Source: Ruminiclostridium cellobioparum subsp. termitidis CT1112 (GTDB taxonomy: Bacteria > Bacillota > Clostridia > Acetivibrionales > DSM-1351). From it: DNA of 64,000 nt. Every line of letters starts with the position of its first letter. Positions within the stretch are counted from its first letter, which is position 1. Location: contig NZ_AORV01000066.1 in NCBI RefSeq assembly GCF_000350485.1, positions 1 to 64,000 of the forward strand. The letters run 5' to 3'. Below, piece by piece: positions 9,726 through 18,036 of this stretch. Position numbers and translations under genes: made by a program. The notes under the pieces are model-generated. The model was not told the DNA's origin. It saw only the letters and a list, made by a program, of their open reading frames with translations, and did not search any database.

Positions 9726-11423
9726 TTACCAGCTCAATTTTCTGTCTGAAATTTCCTTATCCAGAAGCTGGTACAAGTCATTGCTAAGTATTGAAGTCGA
9801 TTTCTTATTTTTGTACCAGTCACTATAGAAGGAGTTAATATCCTTGCCGCCTGTTTTATCCCACAGATCATTCATATCCTTTTCTGCCTGTTCCGGCGTA
9901 TATGCGCTGCCGCTGATAATGGCTTTATTCCAGATATCGGTAAGCTGCTGCATGATACTGTTGTAATTTTTAGCCATATCATTTGAAAGTGCCGGAATAT
10001 CTTCGCTATAGGTAACACCGGGGTATGCAATTTTTGTATTGAAATATGTTTTTCTGTCAGCATCCCAGAGTGCGGACTGCTCTTTCTGAATCGGATCATT
10101 CAAATCATAGGGTCCGTGCGGGTTGTTGAATACTTCACGGGAACAAGCCATATATAAATCTCCTGTATAACTTACTTCCGTTTTATATTTGTCCGCATCT
10201 ATAATTTGAGGATAGTCATCTGCCATTTTATAGTGTGTGCCTTCTATTCCAAACTTCAAGGTTTTTTTTGTGCTTTCCAGTGCCATAAAATCAATATATT
10301 TTATAACCGATTCGGGATCTTTGCATTTTGAGTTGATAAATCCAACAGCCTGAACCGTGTTCGCAATAATGGCGTTAAATTTACCCACCGGTGTTTCAGG
10401 AAGTTCTATTGGGATGATCTCTGCAGAAGGTACATTCTTTTTCAATGTTGCCAAACCGGGAATCATTTGATTTTCTTGAGCACAAATAATACCTACTCTG
10501 CCTGCAGTAATATCCTGTGTGGCCTTGGCTCCGTTTTTATCCATGAGGAATTCCTTGTCGCAGGCTCCGGTATCGTAAATCGCTTTTCTGAATTTCGTCC
10601 ACTCAAGCAAAGGTTTTGTGTCATATACCAAATCCTCTCCCTTGACCGTATAAGGGAAACCTGCAATTTTTGTAGTCGGAGTGTTGAAGCCGAAAATCAT
10701 CCTGCTTGTTTCACCTCCCAGAACTTCCGCAAAGCCTATTGAATCTGCTTTACCGCTGCCATTCAGGTCCTTTCCCGTGAATGCTTTAGCCACGTTTATC
10801 AGTTCGTCTATGGTTGCAGGTACTTTTAGATTCAGCTTATCCAGCCAATCCTTTCTTATGTATAAACCATCCAAAGGAGCGTTTTCCATCACTCTTCCGA
10901 TCTGATACAATTTTCCGTCATCCATGGTTCCAACCTTTTCAAGTGCGGGGTTCTCTTTCATCCATTCCTTATATGTCGTACTGTATTTTTCAATCAAATC
11001 ACCGATGGGCATCATCAAACCCTGCTGATAATACGGCTGTTTTAAGGTTGGATCATATTCCAGACATAAATCCGGTGCAGTTCCCGAAGCGAAAAGTATT
11101 CCGAACTTCTGTCCCGGATCTGATCTTGGGATTGCTACATAGGTTACATCCACAGGACCATTTTCATTAATCCACTTCGTCCACCTGTTATCGATAACAG
11201 TTCCTTCACTGGATGGAATATTCCCGCGATCATAAACGGAAACGGTTATACTTCCCCGATTTTCAGACTGTGCACCCGACTGTGAAGATTGTGCAGCCGC
11301 AGAACTGTCAGTACTGCTATTTTCGCTGTTTTTTCCGCCACAGCCTGTCAGAACCAAAGCAAACGATAAAACAGCCGCAAGTGACATGGACACGAATTTC
11401 TTTGCTTTTCCACTCATTTTCAT
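9726..11423 (-). CDS. LplA-type extracellular sugar-binding lipoprotein (ABC importer)
   Basis: The 565-residue protein has a lipoprotein signal peptide with lipobox LTGC (Cys28) and a Ser/Gln/Asn-rich linker. A type 1 extracellular solute-binding domain of the LplA/DUF3502-like group fills the rest. It would capture oligosaccharides at the outer membrane face for the two permeases encoded just upstream. No ATPase gene is nearby, as is usual for these CUT1 systems, which share an MsmK-type ATPase encoded elsewhere. The start at 11423 has an AAGGAGGA site 7 nt upstream. Association with two rhamnosidase-type enzymes suggests rhamnogalacturonan fragments as ligand; that is inference. Confidence 0.9.
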   Translation of the reverse strand: MKMSGKAKKFVSMSLAAVLSFALVLTGCGGKNSENSSTDSSAAAQSSQSGAQSENRGSITVSVYDRGNIPSSEGTVIDNRWTKWINENGPVDVTYVAIPRSDPGQKFGILFASGTAPDLCLEYDPTLKQPYYQQGLMMPIGDLIEKYSTTYKEWMKENPALEKVGTMDDGKLYQIGRVMENAPLDGLYIRKDWLDKLNLKVPATIDELINVAKAFTGKDLNGSGKADSIGFAEVLGGETSRMIFGFNTPTTKIAGFPYTVKGEDLVYDTKPLLEWTKFRKAIYDTGACDKEFLMDKNGAKATQDITAGRVGIICAQENQMIPGLATLKKNVPSAEIIPIELPETPVGKFNAIIANTVQAVGFINSKCKDPESVIKYIDFMALESTKKTLKFGIEGTHYKMADDYPQIIDADKYKTEVSYTGDLYMACSREVFNNPHGPYDLNDPIQKEQSALWDADRKTYFNTKIAYPGVTYSEDIPALSNDMAKNYNSIMQQLTDIWNKAIISGSAYTPEQAEKDMNDLWDKTGGKDINSFYSDWYKNKKSTSILSNDLYQLLDKEISDRKLSW

Positions 11424-11496
11424 TTCATTTTCCTCCTTAAAATTTTGGTTTGAATAAACTAAAAATGCTACCTTTTTTTAAATAAATTTTAAAATA

Positions 11497-12372
11497 CTAC
11501 CCTTTTATTGAACCAAGCATCACCCCCTTGATAAAAAACCTTTGCAGGAAAGGATAGACACAAAGCATCGGAAGCATCATAACAAATATACCTGCTGCCT
11601 GGATACCATCACCGGTCATATTTTTCGCGGTTTCCGGATCCAGAAAAGCGGCGTCCGTAAGCATTGTGCTGTTTCTGATCATCTCCTGTACAACCACTGT
11701 CATAGTATATTTCTTGGGGTCGGCAATAAACATAAGCGTATTTAAAAATTCATTCCAGTTTGCTACCATGTAAAATAACGTCATAGTAGCCAATAATGCT
11801 TTTGAAAGCGGCAATATGATCTGGAGCATAAGCCTGAATTCCCCACAGCCGTCAACATATGCCGCCTCGCTTAATTCTATGGGAATATTCTGAAAGAACG
11901 TCTTCATAATGAGTACATTATACGTACTGATCAGAGTAATCAGCCAAACTGAACCATAACTGTTTATCAGCCCTAAGGATTTCATCAGGATAAAATTTGG
12001 TAAAATGCCTCCCGATATCAGCATGGTAAAAACAATGAACTTGCTGAAAAAGGCACGGCCTTTAAAATATGGACGTGACAACGGATAGGCGGTCAGGATG
12101 GAAAAAACAAGATTTAGAATCACACCTGCCACAGTGAGGAGCAGACTGTTTTTAAACGCTCCTAGAATAGGGGATATTTTAAATAATGTTTTATAGGACT
12201 CCAGACTCCATTCCACAGGTAAAATGCTGACTTTCCCCGATACTACGGCATCCGCGCTGCTGACAGATATTGAAAACAGATTCAGCAACGGAATCAGGCA
12301 GGATAAGGCTGCCAGTGTCAAAAGTATATAGCAAAATGCATAAAATATTTTTTCTTCCCTGGATGCTTTCAT
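11497..12372 (-). CDS. CUT1-family sugar ABC permease, YtcP/LplC type
   Basis: This 291-residue inner-membrane permease has six predicted helices and the EAA loop for ATPase contact (ELSEAAYVDGCGEFRLMLQIILPLSK). It pairs with the LplB-type permease to form the channel of the importer served by the lipoprotein downstream. The start at 12372 (MKASREEK) has a GGAGGAG site 5 nt upstream and lies 14 nt after the stop of the partner gene. An extended frame to 12393 overlaps that gene and lacks a better site. The C-terminus FFIKGVMLGSIKG is typical of the family. Confidence 0.92.
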   Translation of the reverse strand: MKASREEKIFYAFCYILLTLAALSCLIPLLNLFSISVSSADAVVSGKVSILPVEWSLESYKTLFKISPILGAFKNSLLLTVAGVILNLVFSILTAYPLSRPYFKGRAFFSKFIVFTMLISGGILPNFILMKSLGLINSYGSVWLITLISTYNVLIMKTFFQNIPIELSEAAYVDGCGEFRLMLQIILPLSKALLATMTLFYMVANWNEFLNTLMFIADPKKYTMTVVVQEMIRNSTMLTDAAFLDPETAKNMTGDGIQAAGIFVMMLPMLCVYPFLQRFFIKGVMLGSIKG

Positions 12373-12386
12373 GATTGCTCCTCCCC

Positions 12387-13358
12387 TTACCATAAGCTCT
12401 CGCCAAACTTACCGGCGATCTTATTTGATGTAAATATAAATAAAAATCCAATCAATGACTCCAAAAGCGACATGGCCGATGTAAGGCTGTAATTGCCTTG
12501 CTGTATTCCCACACGGAATATATAGGTAACAATAACATCGGCTACATCGTTCACAGCTGCATTCTGTAACATATAAATCTGATCGAAGCCCATCTGCATC
12601 ACTCTTCCCAATGCCAGTATCAATACCACGATAATTGTTGATGTGATTCCAGGCAGTGTGACATGCCATATCTGTTTCAATTTTCCTGCGCCGTCCAATG
12701 CAGCCGATTCGTATAGTGCAGGATCTATGGCCGTCAGCGCTGATAAAAATAGAATTGCATTAAACCCTGCCTCCTTCCATATACCTGACCCAACAAATAT
12801 CATAATCCAGGAATGCGGTGTATTCAAAAAAGGTACTGTATTCCCTGTAAGCATCTTTATGTAGTGATTGAGAATGCTTCCATTCCCCTGCCCGAAGATT
12901 GTAACAATCATTCCTGCCACGATTACCCAGGATAGAAAGTATGGAAGATATATCAAGGTCTGTACCGATGATTTAAACCACTTCTTTTTAATTTCATTGA
13001 TCAGTATCGCCAGAATGATTGGCACTGGAAAACCTACAATGATACCGACCAGCCTCAGGAATACCGTATTGTATATTACTTTCAGACAGTAAGGATTTGA
13101 AAAAAGTAATTTAAAATTTTCAAATCCAACCCACTGGCTTCCCAGGATCCCATCCAGGATTCTGTAATCTTTAAAAGCAATGATCAGCCCACTGATGGGA
13201 ATATACCGGAAAATCGTATAATAAATAATGATAGGAAAAAACATGATATAAAGCGGCAAACTTCTTTTTATATGCTGTGCATAGATTCTTTTTAAACGCA
13301 TGACCCCATGCGGTGCGGCTGTTTCAGACCCGTAGTTCATTAATTTTTGCGACCCCAT
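12387..13358 (-). CDS. CUT1-family sugar ABC permease, LplB type
   Basis: This 323-residue membrane protein has an extended cytoplasmic N-terminus, a first helix near LPLYIMFFPIIIYY, the family motif GLIIAFKDYR, and the EAA loop (LYESAALDGAGKLKQIWHVTLPGI). It is the first transport gene of the locus and follows the rhamnosidase gene after 165 bp. With the YtcP-type partner it forms the translocation pore for oligosaccharides. The start at 13358 is supported by GAGAGG 9 nt upstream. Confidence 0.92.
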   Translation of the reverse strand: MGSQKLMNYGSETAAPHGVMRLKRIYAQHIKRSLPLYIMFFPIIIYYTIFRYIPISGLIIAFKDYRILDGILGSQWVGFENFKLLFSNPYCLKVIYNTVFLRLVGIIVGFPVPIILAILINEIKKKWFKSSVQTLIYLPYFLSWVIVAGMIVTIFGQGNGSILNHYIKMLTGNTVPFLNTPHSWIMIFVGSGIWKEAGFNAILFLSALTAIDPALYESAALDGAGKLKQIWHVTLPGITSTIIVVLILALGRVMQMGFDQIYMLQNAAVNDVADVIVTYIFRVGIQQGNYSLTSAMSLLESLIGFLFIFTSNKIAGKFGESLW

Positions 13359-13523
13359 AAAAAATATCCTCTCTGAAATTAATTAAGACTAAACTTTGTA
13401 ATTCCTCTTCTGAAACTATCATACAATGATTTCATGGATTTAAAATGTACACGATTTAGTTTATTTTTGTACAAAATTGGGTTTTAAAAACAGTATACAA
13501 GGCCTGAATTTGTTTCTGAGCAT

Positions 13524-15713
13524 TTATCCGTTTGCATATGAGATTTTGATACCCTCTGGCGCGAATATTTCAGCTTTTCCGGACACACAGGAGACCCTGA
13601 TGCGTCCCTTTACGGTCTGAATCTCAAGGCTTATATGTTCTAACACTGCAGGAATATGGGGCGTAAAGGAAATCTCTTCCCAACCGGGTTTTAAAGGCTT
13701 AAGTCCGAGTATATCTTCTATGATCACCGGAATCGGGCTGCTTGCCCACGGATGACATAAGCTGGTATTCCACTTCTGATCCTTTCCCCATGCCTCAAAG
13801 CAGGTAGTGGCACCTTCCTTCAGCATATTCCCCCAGGAATGGATATCCTCCAAGGTTATCAGCTGGTAGATCAGCTCATATTCTCCGGCATTTGCAAGAC
13901 CCTTCAAAAGAAAATAAGTATTGTATACTCCACAATTTAATTTTTTGTCCTTAATCAGCTCAACAATGCTGTTTTTTGCTTCTTCCGGTGCAAGCCCGAA
14001 AAACAAGGCCAGCATATTTGAATGAAGCGAAGTGTGGCCTGAAACCGTGGAGTCTGCAAATAATTTAAGCTCTTCACGGTAAAAAGCTTTTTGATAAGCT
14101 TTCTCAAGCCTTGGCAAGTCATAGAGGTTCCTATCTCCAAGAATTCTTTTGATTTCATTTACAGTTTTAACCGCACCTATGTAAAAAGAATTGATAACAT
14201 TATGGCAGCCCTCACCCACGACCTCCGAAAGATCAAAATCATATTCATCCCGCAAATTTTGAGGCCAATCTACAAGGTTCCACTTTTCTTTAACATTCTC
14301 TAAAAGTCCGTCAGTTCTCTGAAACTTTTTAAAATATTGCAGGATCCCTTCTGCAACCGGGTACATCTCTTCTAAAAACGCAAGCTCCCCACTCTGATGA
14401 TAATAATTCAAAAGCTGCAGCGGCCATTGGAGGGAAAAATCTGCAATCTCCTGCATAAAGCTTCCGGGCGCCACCGCCATAAGCCCGGGACAGATAAAGG
14501 AAGAGGCTGCAAAATCCTGGAGGGTTTTTTTAAATAATCTTAAATCTCCCGAAAGATATAAATGGGCATGGGTTGTAACGGTAGCGTCTCCCAAATACTG
14601 ACCCTTTTCTCTGCTGGGGCAATCTACAAAAACTTCCTGTGCCCCATATTTTACACCGTTTTTACATATTCCCCATACAGCATTCAGCAGAGGACTTGAA
14701 GAATGGAATATACACCGGTCCTCTGCAAAAGGGTAATGCCGGACTATGGCTGAAAAGCTGTCTGGCTCAAAGCACTGGGCCGGTCCCACCACTTCCGCAT
14801 AGCGAAAGGCCTTGTAATCATAATATTCCAGCACATCATCCCCGCCCGACAGGGTCCACAGCTCCCGATAGATACAATTGCAGCGCAGCTTAAAACGAAC
14901 ATGCCTGAAATCATTCTCTTCCAATTCTTCTCCGCATAAAACCTCAATAGTCTGCCCTGGCTCCCCGCGGGCCCGCATTTTGAACTGGCCCGTAATTTCC
15001 TGTCCAAAATCTATCAAATAGTGTCCCTCTGCCAGGCTTACCACCTTCATGGGCTTTATTTCATAAATCTCGAGAGGCGGTGTCTGCTGTATGATCAGCC
15101 TGTGATCATCCTTTAGCTTGACACAAGCCTTCTGCCAGATTTCATCCGGATATCCGCATTCTCTCCAGCCAGACTCTTTTAGTCTCTGATCAATATTTTC
15201 GTTATACTGGGTTTCGTAGCCAAAGACTTCAGTTCCGACAAACTCATTGGCCCTTGTGTATTTCCAGGTAGCGTCGGTTTTCAGATACAGCTTATCCGAA
15301 ACAAACAGCTCCGCAATAAGACCCTGCCTGTAATCCCCACTGTTCCAGACCCTGTTCACCAGACCCTGGTAGTATACGTGCACTGCAATTACATTATTTC
15401 CTTTTCTCAAATATTTGGAAACTTCGTACCGGTTATAGTTGTACTGGAAATGGTATGCGGGTGCAGGACCCTGTCCGATGAATCTGCCATTTATATAAAG
15501 CTTATAGTAATCATCTGCCGAAATATCCAAATAACTATGGCCAATGCTCCTGGTTAGCACAAATTCCTTGCGGACAAGCATATGATGGTTTTTTAAATGC
15601 TCCATATGTTTCGGTGCTTCCCTTGTATCCAACTGCTTATGAAACACATTCAGCGGCGTTAAACCTTCAAAAAGCCCATCTATAATCCAGCTGGCCTTCC
15701 AAATCTTTTCCAT
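13524..15713 (-). CDS. Alpha-L-rhamnosidase, GH78
   Basis: The 729-residue protein follows the GH78 plan. An N-terminal jelly-roll (YLDISADDYYKLYINGRFIGQGP, in part) binds substrate, and a second beta-sandwich contains HYLIDFGQEITGQ. The (alpha/alpha)6 barrel has the catalytic signature DCPSREKGQYLGD (364-376) and a C-terminal beta domain (LKPLKPGWEEISFTPHIP, in part). No signal peptide is present, so it should act inside the cell on imported rhamnose-containing oligosaccharides. It is the most upstream gene of the pectin-type locus. The start at 15713 has GGGGAC upstream. Replacement of the usual GW by QY in the motif is a minor deviation. Confidence 0.88.
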   Translation of the reverse strand: MEKIWKASWIIDGLFEGLTPLNVFHKQLDTREAPKHMEHLKNHHMLVRKEFVLTRSIGHSYLDISADDYYKLYINGRFIGQGPAPAYHFQYNYNRYEVSKYLRKGNNVIAVHVYYQGLVNRVWNSGDYRQGLIAELFVSDKLYLKTDATWKYTRANEFVGTEVFGYETQYNENIDQRLKESGWRECGYPDEIWQKACVKLKDDHRLIIQQTPPLEIYEIKPMKVVSLAEGHYLIDFGQEITGQFKMRARGEPGQTIEVLCGEELEENDFRHVRFKLRCNCIYRELWTLSGGDDVLEYYDYKAFRYAEVVGPAQCFEPDSFSAIVRHYPFAEDRCIFHSSSPLLNAVWGICKNGVKYGAQEVFVDCPSREKGQYLGDATVTTHAHLYLSGDLRLFKKTLQDFAASSFICPGLMAVAPGSFMQEIADFSLQWPLQLLNYYHQSGELAFLEEMYPVAEGILQYFKKFQRTDGLLENVKEKWNLVDWPQNLRDEYDFDLSEVVGEGCHNVINSFYIGAVKTVNEIKRILGDRNLYDLPRLEKAYQKAFYREELKLFADSTVSGHTSLHSNMLALFFGLAPEEAKNSIVELIKDKKLNCGVYNTYFLLKGLANAGEYELIYQLITLEDIHSWGNMLKEGATTCFEAWGKDQKWNTSLCHPWASSPIPVIIEDILGLKPLKPGWEEISFTPHIPAVLEHISLEIQTVKGRIRVSCVSGKAEIFAPEGIKISYANG

Positions 15714-16208
15714 ATTTTAGTCCCCATAATAATTTTTCTCAAAGATAGCCTTCACATGTAACTTCACACTTTCGAAAAGGATGATACAAAAAATAAAAGT
15801 GGGACAAAGCCTCCCCTTTTATCACTTGATAATTTTGATTACTGATAAACTTTTACATTATACCACGTATCCGGCCGTAAATGGCTGCAGAGTTTACCAT
15901 ATGAAATCCACCTATCAGACATCCTCCTCCTTATTTTTGAAAGTTTCGGGAATATTTTGCATGGCTTCACCAGCAGCTTAAAGTACAGCCACCGGTATTA
16001 TTTATAATAGAATGCAGATAAAGTCTCACGGACAACGCCTGAACATATTTTTATTGTATATCCTGAAGTGTAAAAAGAAATGTAAAATATTGAGTAGATA
16101 TTTGTAATTTATTGTGTCTATCTGAGAATTATAAGATATGAAATGCATACAATTTATTTTAGAAAATGAATTTACTTTTTCATTTAACTTATATCGCAAT
16201 TTAAACAA
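15714..16208. other. Intergenic gap with a degraded module fragment
   Basis: No intact gene is supported. Positions 15851-15918 resemble two separate parts of the GH51 gene: the LamG-like module segment (around W-QPFTADTWYTL) fused to the N-terminal LIGGF region. Both carry frameshifts and in-frame stops on the minus strand. The 66-residue plus-strand frame over this area has no ribosome site and is rejected. Confidence 0.5.
15851..15918 (-). pseudogene. Relic of a GH51/LamG-module gene
   Basis: The minus-strand bases align by eye with the GH51 gene's LamG-type module (compare about 1640-1690) over roughly 45 nt, with one inserted base and stops. They then match the LIGGF-coding stretch near 4255-4270 for about 16 nt. 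It looks like the leftover of a deleted or recombined relative of the gene at the left end of the window. Confidence 0.45.
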
Positions 16209-16240
16209 AATAAAAACTCGCCGGTTTTCCGGCAAGCCTT
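16209..16240 (-). terminator. Intrinsic terminator of esterase gene
   Basis: On the minus strand a GCCGG-AAAA-CCGGC hairpin is followed by GAGTTTTTATTTTG, about 35 nt after the esterase stop codon. Confidence 0.7.
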
Positions 16241-16271
16241 CAGAAAAAGTGAAGATAGTGGGACTTGACAA

Positions 16272-17198
16272 TCAAAGCTTAAAGGCTTTTCTCAAAGCCA
16301 GAATCCTTTTCGCCACACTCTGAGTTACAATTTCACTTTTTTCTGCAATCTCGAATCCGTGAACCGTTCCTGCGGTTTTATACAATTCAACATGAATTCC
16401 GCTTGACTGCAAGGCTTCTGCGAAATTTACTCCTTCGTCGCTTAAACAGTCAAATTCTGATACTTCAACATAAGAATCCGGTAAATTTTCAAAAGAAGCT
16501 GCCTCCATAGGAGATGCATATTCTCTTTTACCATACACTCCATTTCTGAGATACAATTCCCACATTTTTTTATTAAGCTTTGAATTCCACATAGGAGTAT
16601 CTATGTAATTTTTAATGGATTTGGTAATCTGTCTTGCATCTGTTACAGGATAAATTAGCATTTGAAAACATATTTCAGGTGCTTTTCTATCGCGGGCCAT
16701 AATACTGACGGCAGCAGCAAGCGCGCCACCCGCACTGTCCCCTCCGACAGCTATTTTATTTTTATCAATACCAAGAACTTCCGCGTTTTTGCAAACCCAT
16801 TCAAAGGCGGCATAGCAATCTTCAACGCCCACAGGGAAAGCATATTTAGGTGCCAATCTATAATCCACGAAAATCACTTTGCAGGGTGTCCTTAATGCAT
16901 ATTGGCAGACTAAATTCTTGTGATAAGGCGCCGCTTTGAGGGCAAAGGCTCCTCCGTGAAAATAAATAAGGCAAGGTGCGCTTTTATCAATATCCTTTGG
17001 TGCGTAAATTGTCAGCTCAATCAATCCGTTTTGATAGCCTGTAATTTTTTCCTTTGTCAAGCTCACACCCTCGGCAGGTTTTATTTTATTAACGCTTTTT
17101 GACAGGAAAATATTTATAAGAGGTAAAAGCAAAGGAGATAAAGGAAGTTTCGTATTTTCATATTTTTTAAAGTCACTGTGAATATTGTATTTGCTCAT
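16272..17198 (-). CDS. Alpha/beta-hydrolase esterase, hormone-sensitive-lipase (family IV) type
   Basis: The 308-residue enzyme has the oxyanion-hole motif YFHGGAF (the HGGG box of family IV with Ala in the last position). The nucleophile elbow GGDSAGG, an acidic residue in VSEFDCL and the catalytic histidine in TVHGFE complete the triad. It should hydrolyse short-chain or acetyl esters; an acetyl-xylan or pectin-derived ester is possible but unproven. No signal peptide is evident. The start at 17198 (MSKYNIH) is selected because AAGGAGA lies 6 nt upstream, inside a longer frame that begins at 17219. It stands alone with its own terminator. Confidence 0.85.
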   Translation of the reverse strand: MSKYNIHSDFKKYENTKLPLSPLLLPLINIFLSKSVNKIKPAEGVSLTKEKITGYQNGLIELTIYAPKDIDKSAPCLIYFHGGAFALKAAPYHKNLVCQYALRTPCKVIFVDYRLAPKYAFPVGVEDCYAAFEWVCKNAEVLGIDKNKIAVGGDSAGGALAAAVSIMARDRKAPEICFQMLIYPVTDARQITKSIKNYIDTPMWNSKLNKKMWELYLRNGVYGKREYASPMEAASFENLPDSYVEVSEFDCLSDEGVNFAEALQSSGIHVELYKTAGTVHGFEIAEKSEIVTQSVAKRILALRKAFKL

Positions 17199-17505
17199 GG
17201 ACATTCTCCTTGTCATCAATGTTTCCGCTTATATATAATAATATAACCTTTTACGCATTAAATTGAAACAGATAATTTTTTGAGCTAATTGACAGCGTTT
17301 GACGTTCAGACAAGCAGGCTGTCGGCCTGATATTGTAACAGTTGAATCACAAGATAGAAGTATTTTACTGGATATGTTATCAGACAAAGCATTATTATCA
17401 GTCTATTCATAATCCACCTCATCTTTTAAATTTAGTTTCTTCGAATACACTTTCATTATTAACGGAAATTATGTTCGCCCCTTGCTTTTTTTATTGGCGA
17501 ATATT
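17199..17505. other. Intergenic gap, nothing identified
   Basis: About 300 A/T-rich bases separate the esterase start from the frameshifted HTH gene. I see no convincing reading frame, RNA gene or repeat. It presumably contains the esterase promoter. Confidence 0.4.
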
Positions 17506-17714
17506 TTATGAGGTACTATACCATAAAAAATCAGATAATTTGAATATATACTCAACTTCAAAATTCCTCCCATTTTCAATGTCTTCCAGTACATTTTTAC
17601 GTATCCCCGATAATACCGACAATTCTTTATCGACCAACCCCCTATTTCTCTCATAAATTTGAAGTTTTCACGCATGACTTGAATTTCGCTCCAATATTGT
17701 TTTTCTTTACTCAT
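17506..17714 (-). pseudogene. Frameshifted small XRE-type HTH regulator
   Basis: From the ATG at 17714 the frame reads MSKEKQYWSEIQVMRENFKFMREIG and then loses homology. Shifting one base at the run of five G (about 17639-17643) restores a clear XRE helix-turn-helix: KELSVLSGIRKNVLEDIENGR, followed by KLSDFL, ending at a TAA at 17506. A sixth G would make one continuous gene of about 70 residues. In the unshifted frame an 81-residue protein results that resembles nothing. It is divergent from the intact XRE gene at 17807, with paired palindromes between them. This may be a true pseudogene or an assembly error. Confidence 0.65.
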
Positions 17715-17736
17715 ATAATCACCTCAATAACATTCT

Positions 17737-17777
17737 ACTATAATTTGATAGTAAAACAAACACTATCTTTTGGTAGT
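17737..17777. promoter_or_regulatory. Two tandem palindromes in divergent HTH promoter region
   Basis: Two inverted repeats with the same plan, ACTAT-N6-ATAGT (17737-17752) and ACTAT-N6-GTAGT (17762-17777), lie 25 bp centre to centre between the divergent HTH genes. This spacing and symmetry fit a dimeric XRE repressor's paired operators. Confidence 0.6.
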
Positions 17778-17806
17778 AAAATATAATTCCTTTTGAGGTG
17801 GTAAAA

Positions 17807-18028
17807 GTGACTGTATACCGGAGATTAAAAGACTGTCGGAATGATAACGATTTAACACAAACACAAGTGGCTGAATTATTAGGCATTGACCAACGTGTTT
17901 ATAGCAATTATGAAACAGGAAAAAGGGAAATTCCGGTTAGGTATCTAATAGCCCTGGCACTGCACTATAAAACAAGTATAGATTATTTGGTCGGTTTAAC
18001 AAACAACCCCAATCCTTATGGGCGTTAA
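17807..18028 (+). CDS. Small XRE-family HTH transcriptional regulator
   Basis: The 73-residue protein is almost entirely an HTH_3 domain: LTQTQVAELLGIDQRVYSNYE supplies the two helices and turn, and HYKTSIDYLVGLT is the family's C-terminal helix. It is likely an autorepressor acting at the palindromes just upstream. The GTG at 17807 has GAGGTGG 5 nt upstream; the GTG at 17798 lacks a site. It converges with the BlaR1-type gene. Confidence 0.85.
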   Translation: MTVYRRLKDCRNDNDLTQTQVAELLGIDQRVYSNYETGKREIPVRYLIALALHYKTSIDYLVGLTNNPNPYGR

Positions 18029-18036
18029 TGTGCATA

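Noticed and set aside
15781-15981. 66-residue plus-strand frame
   Set aside because: It covers the GH51-module relic in the wrong strand and has no ribosome site.
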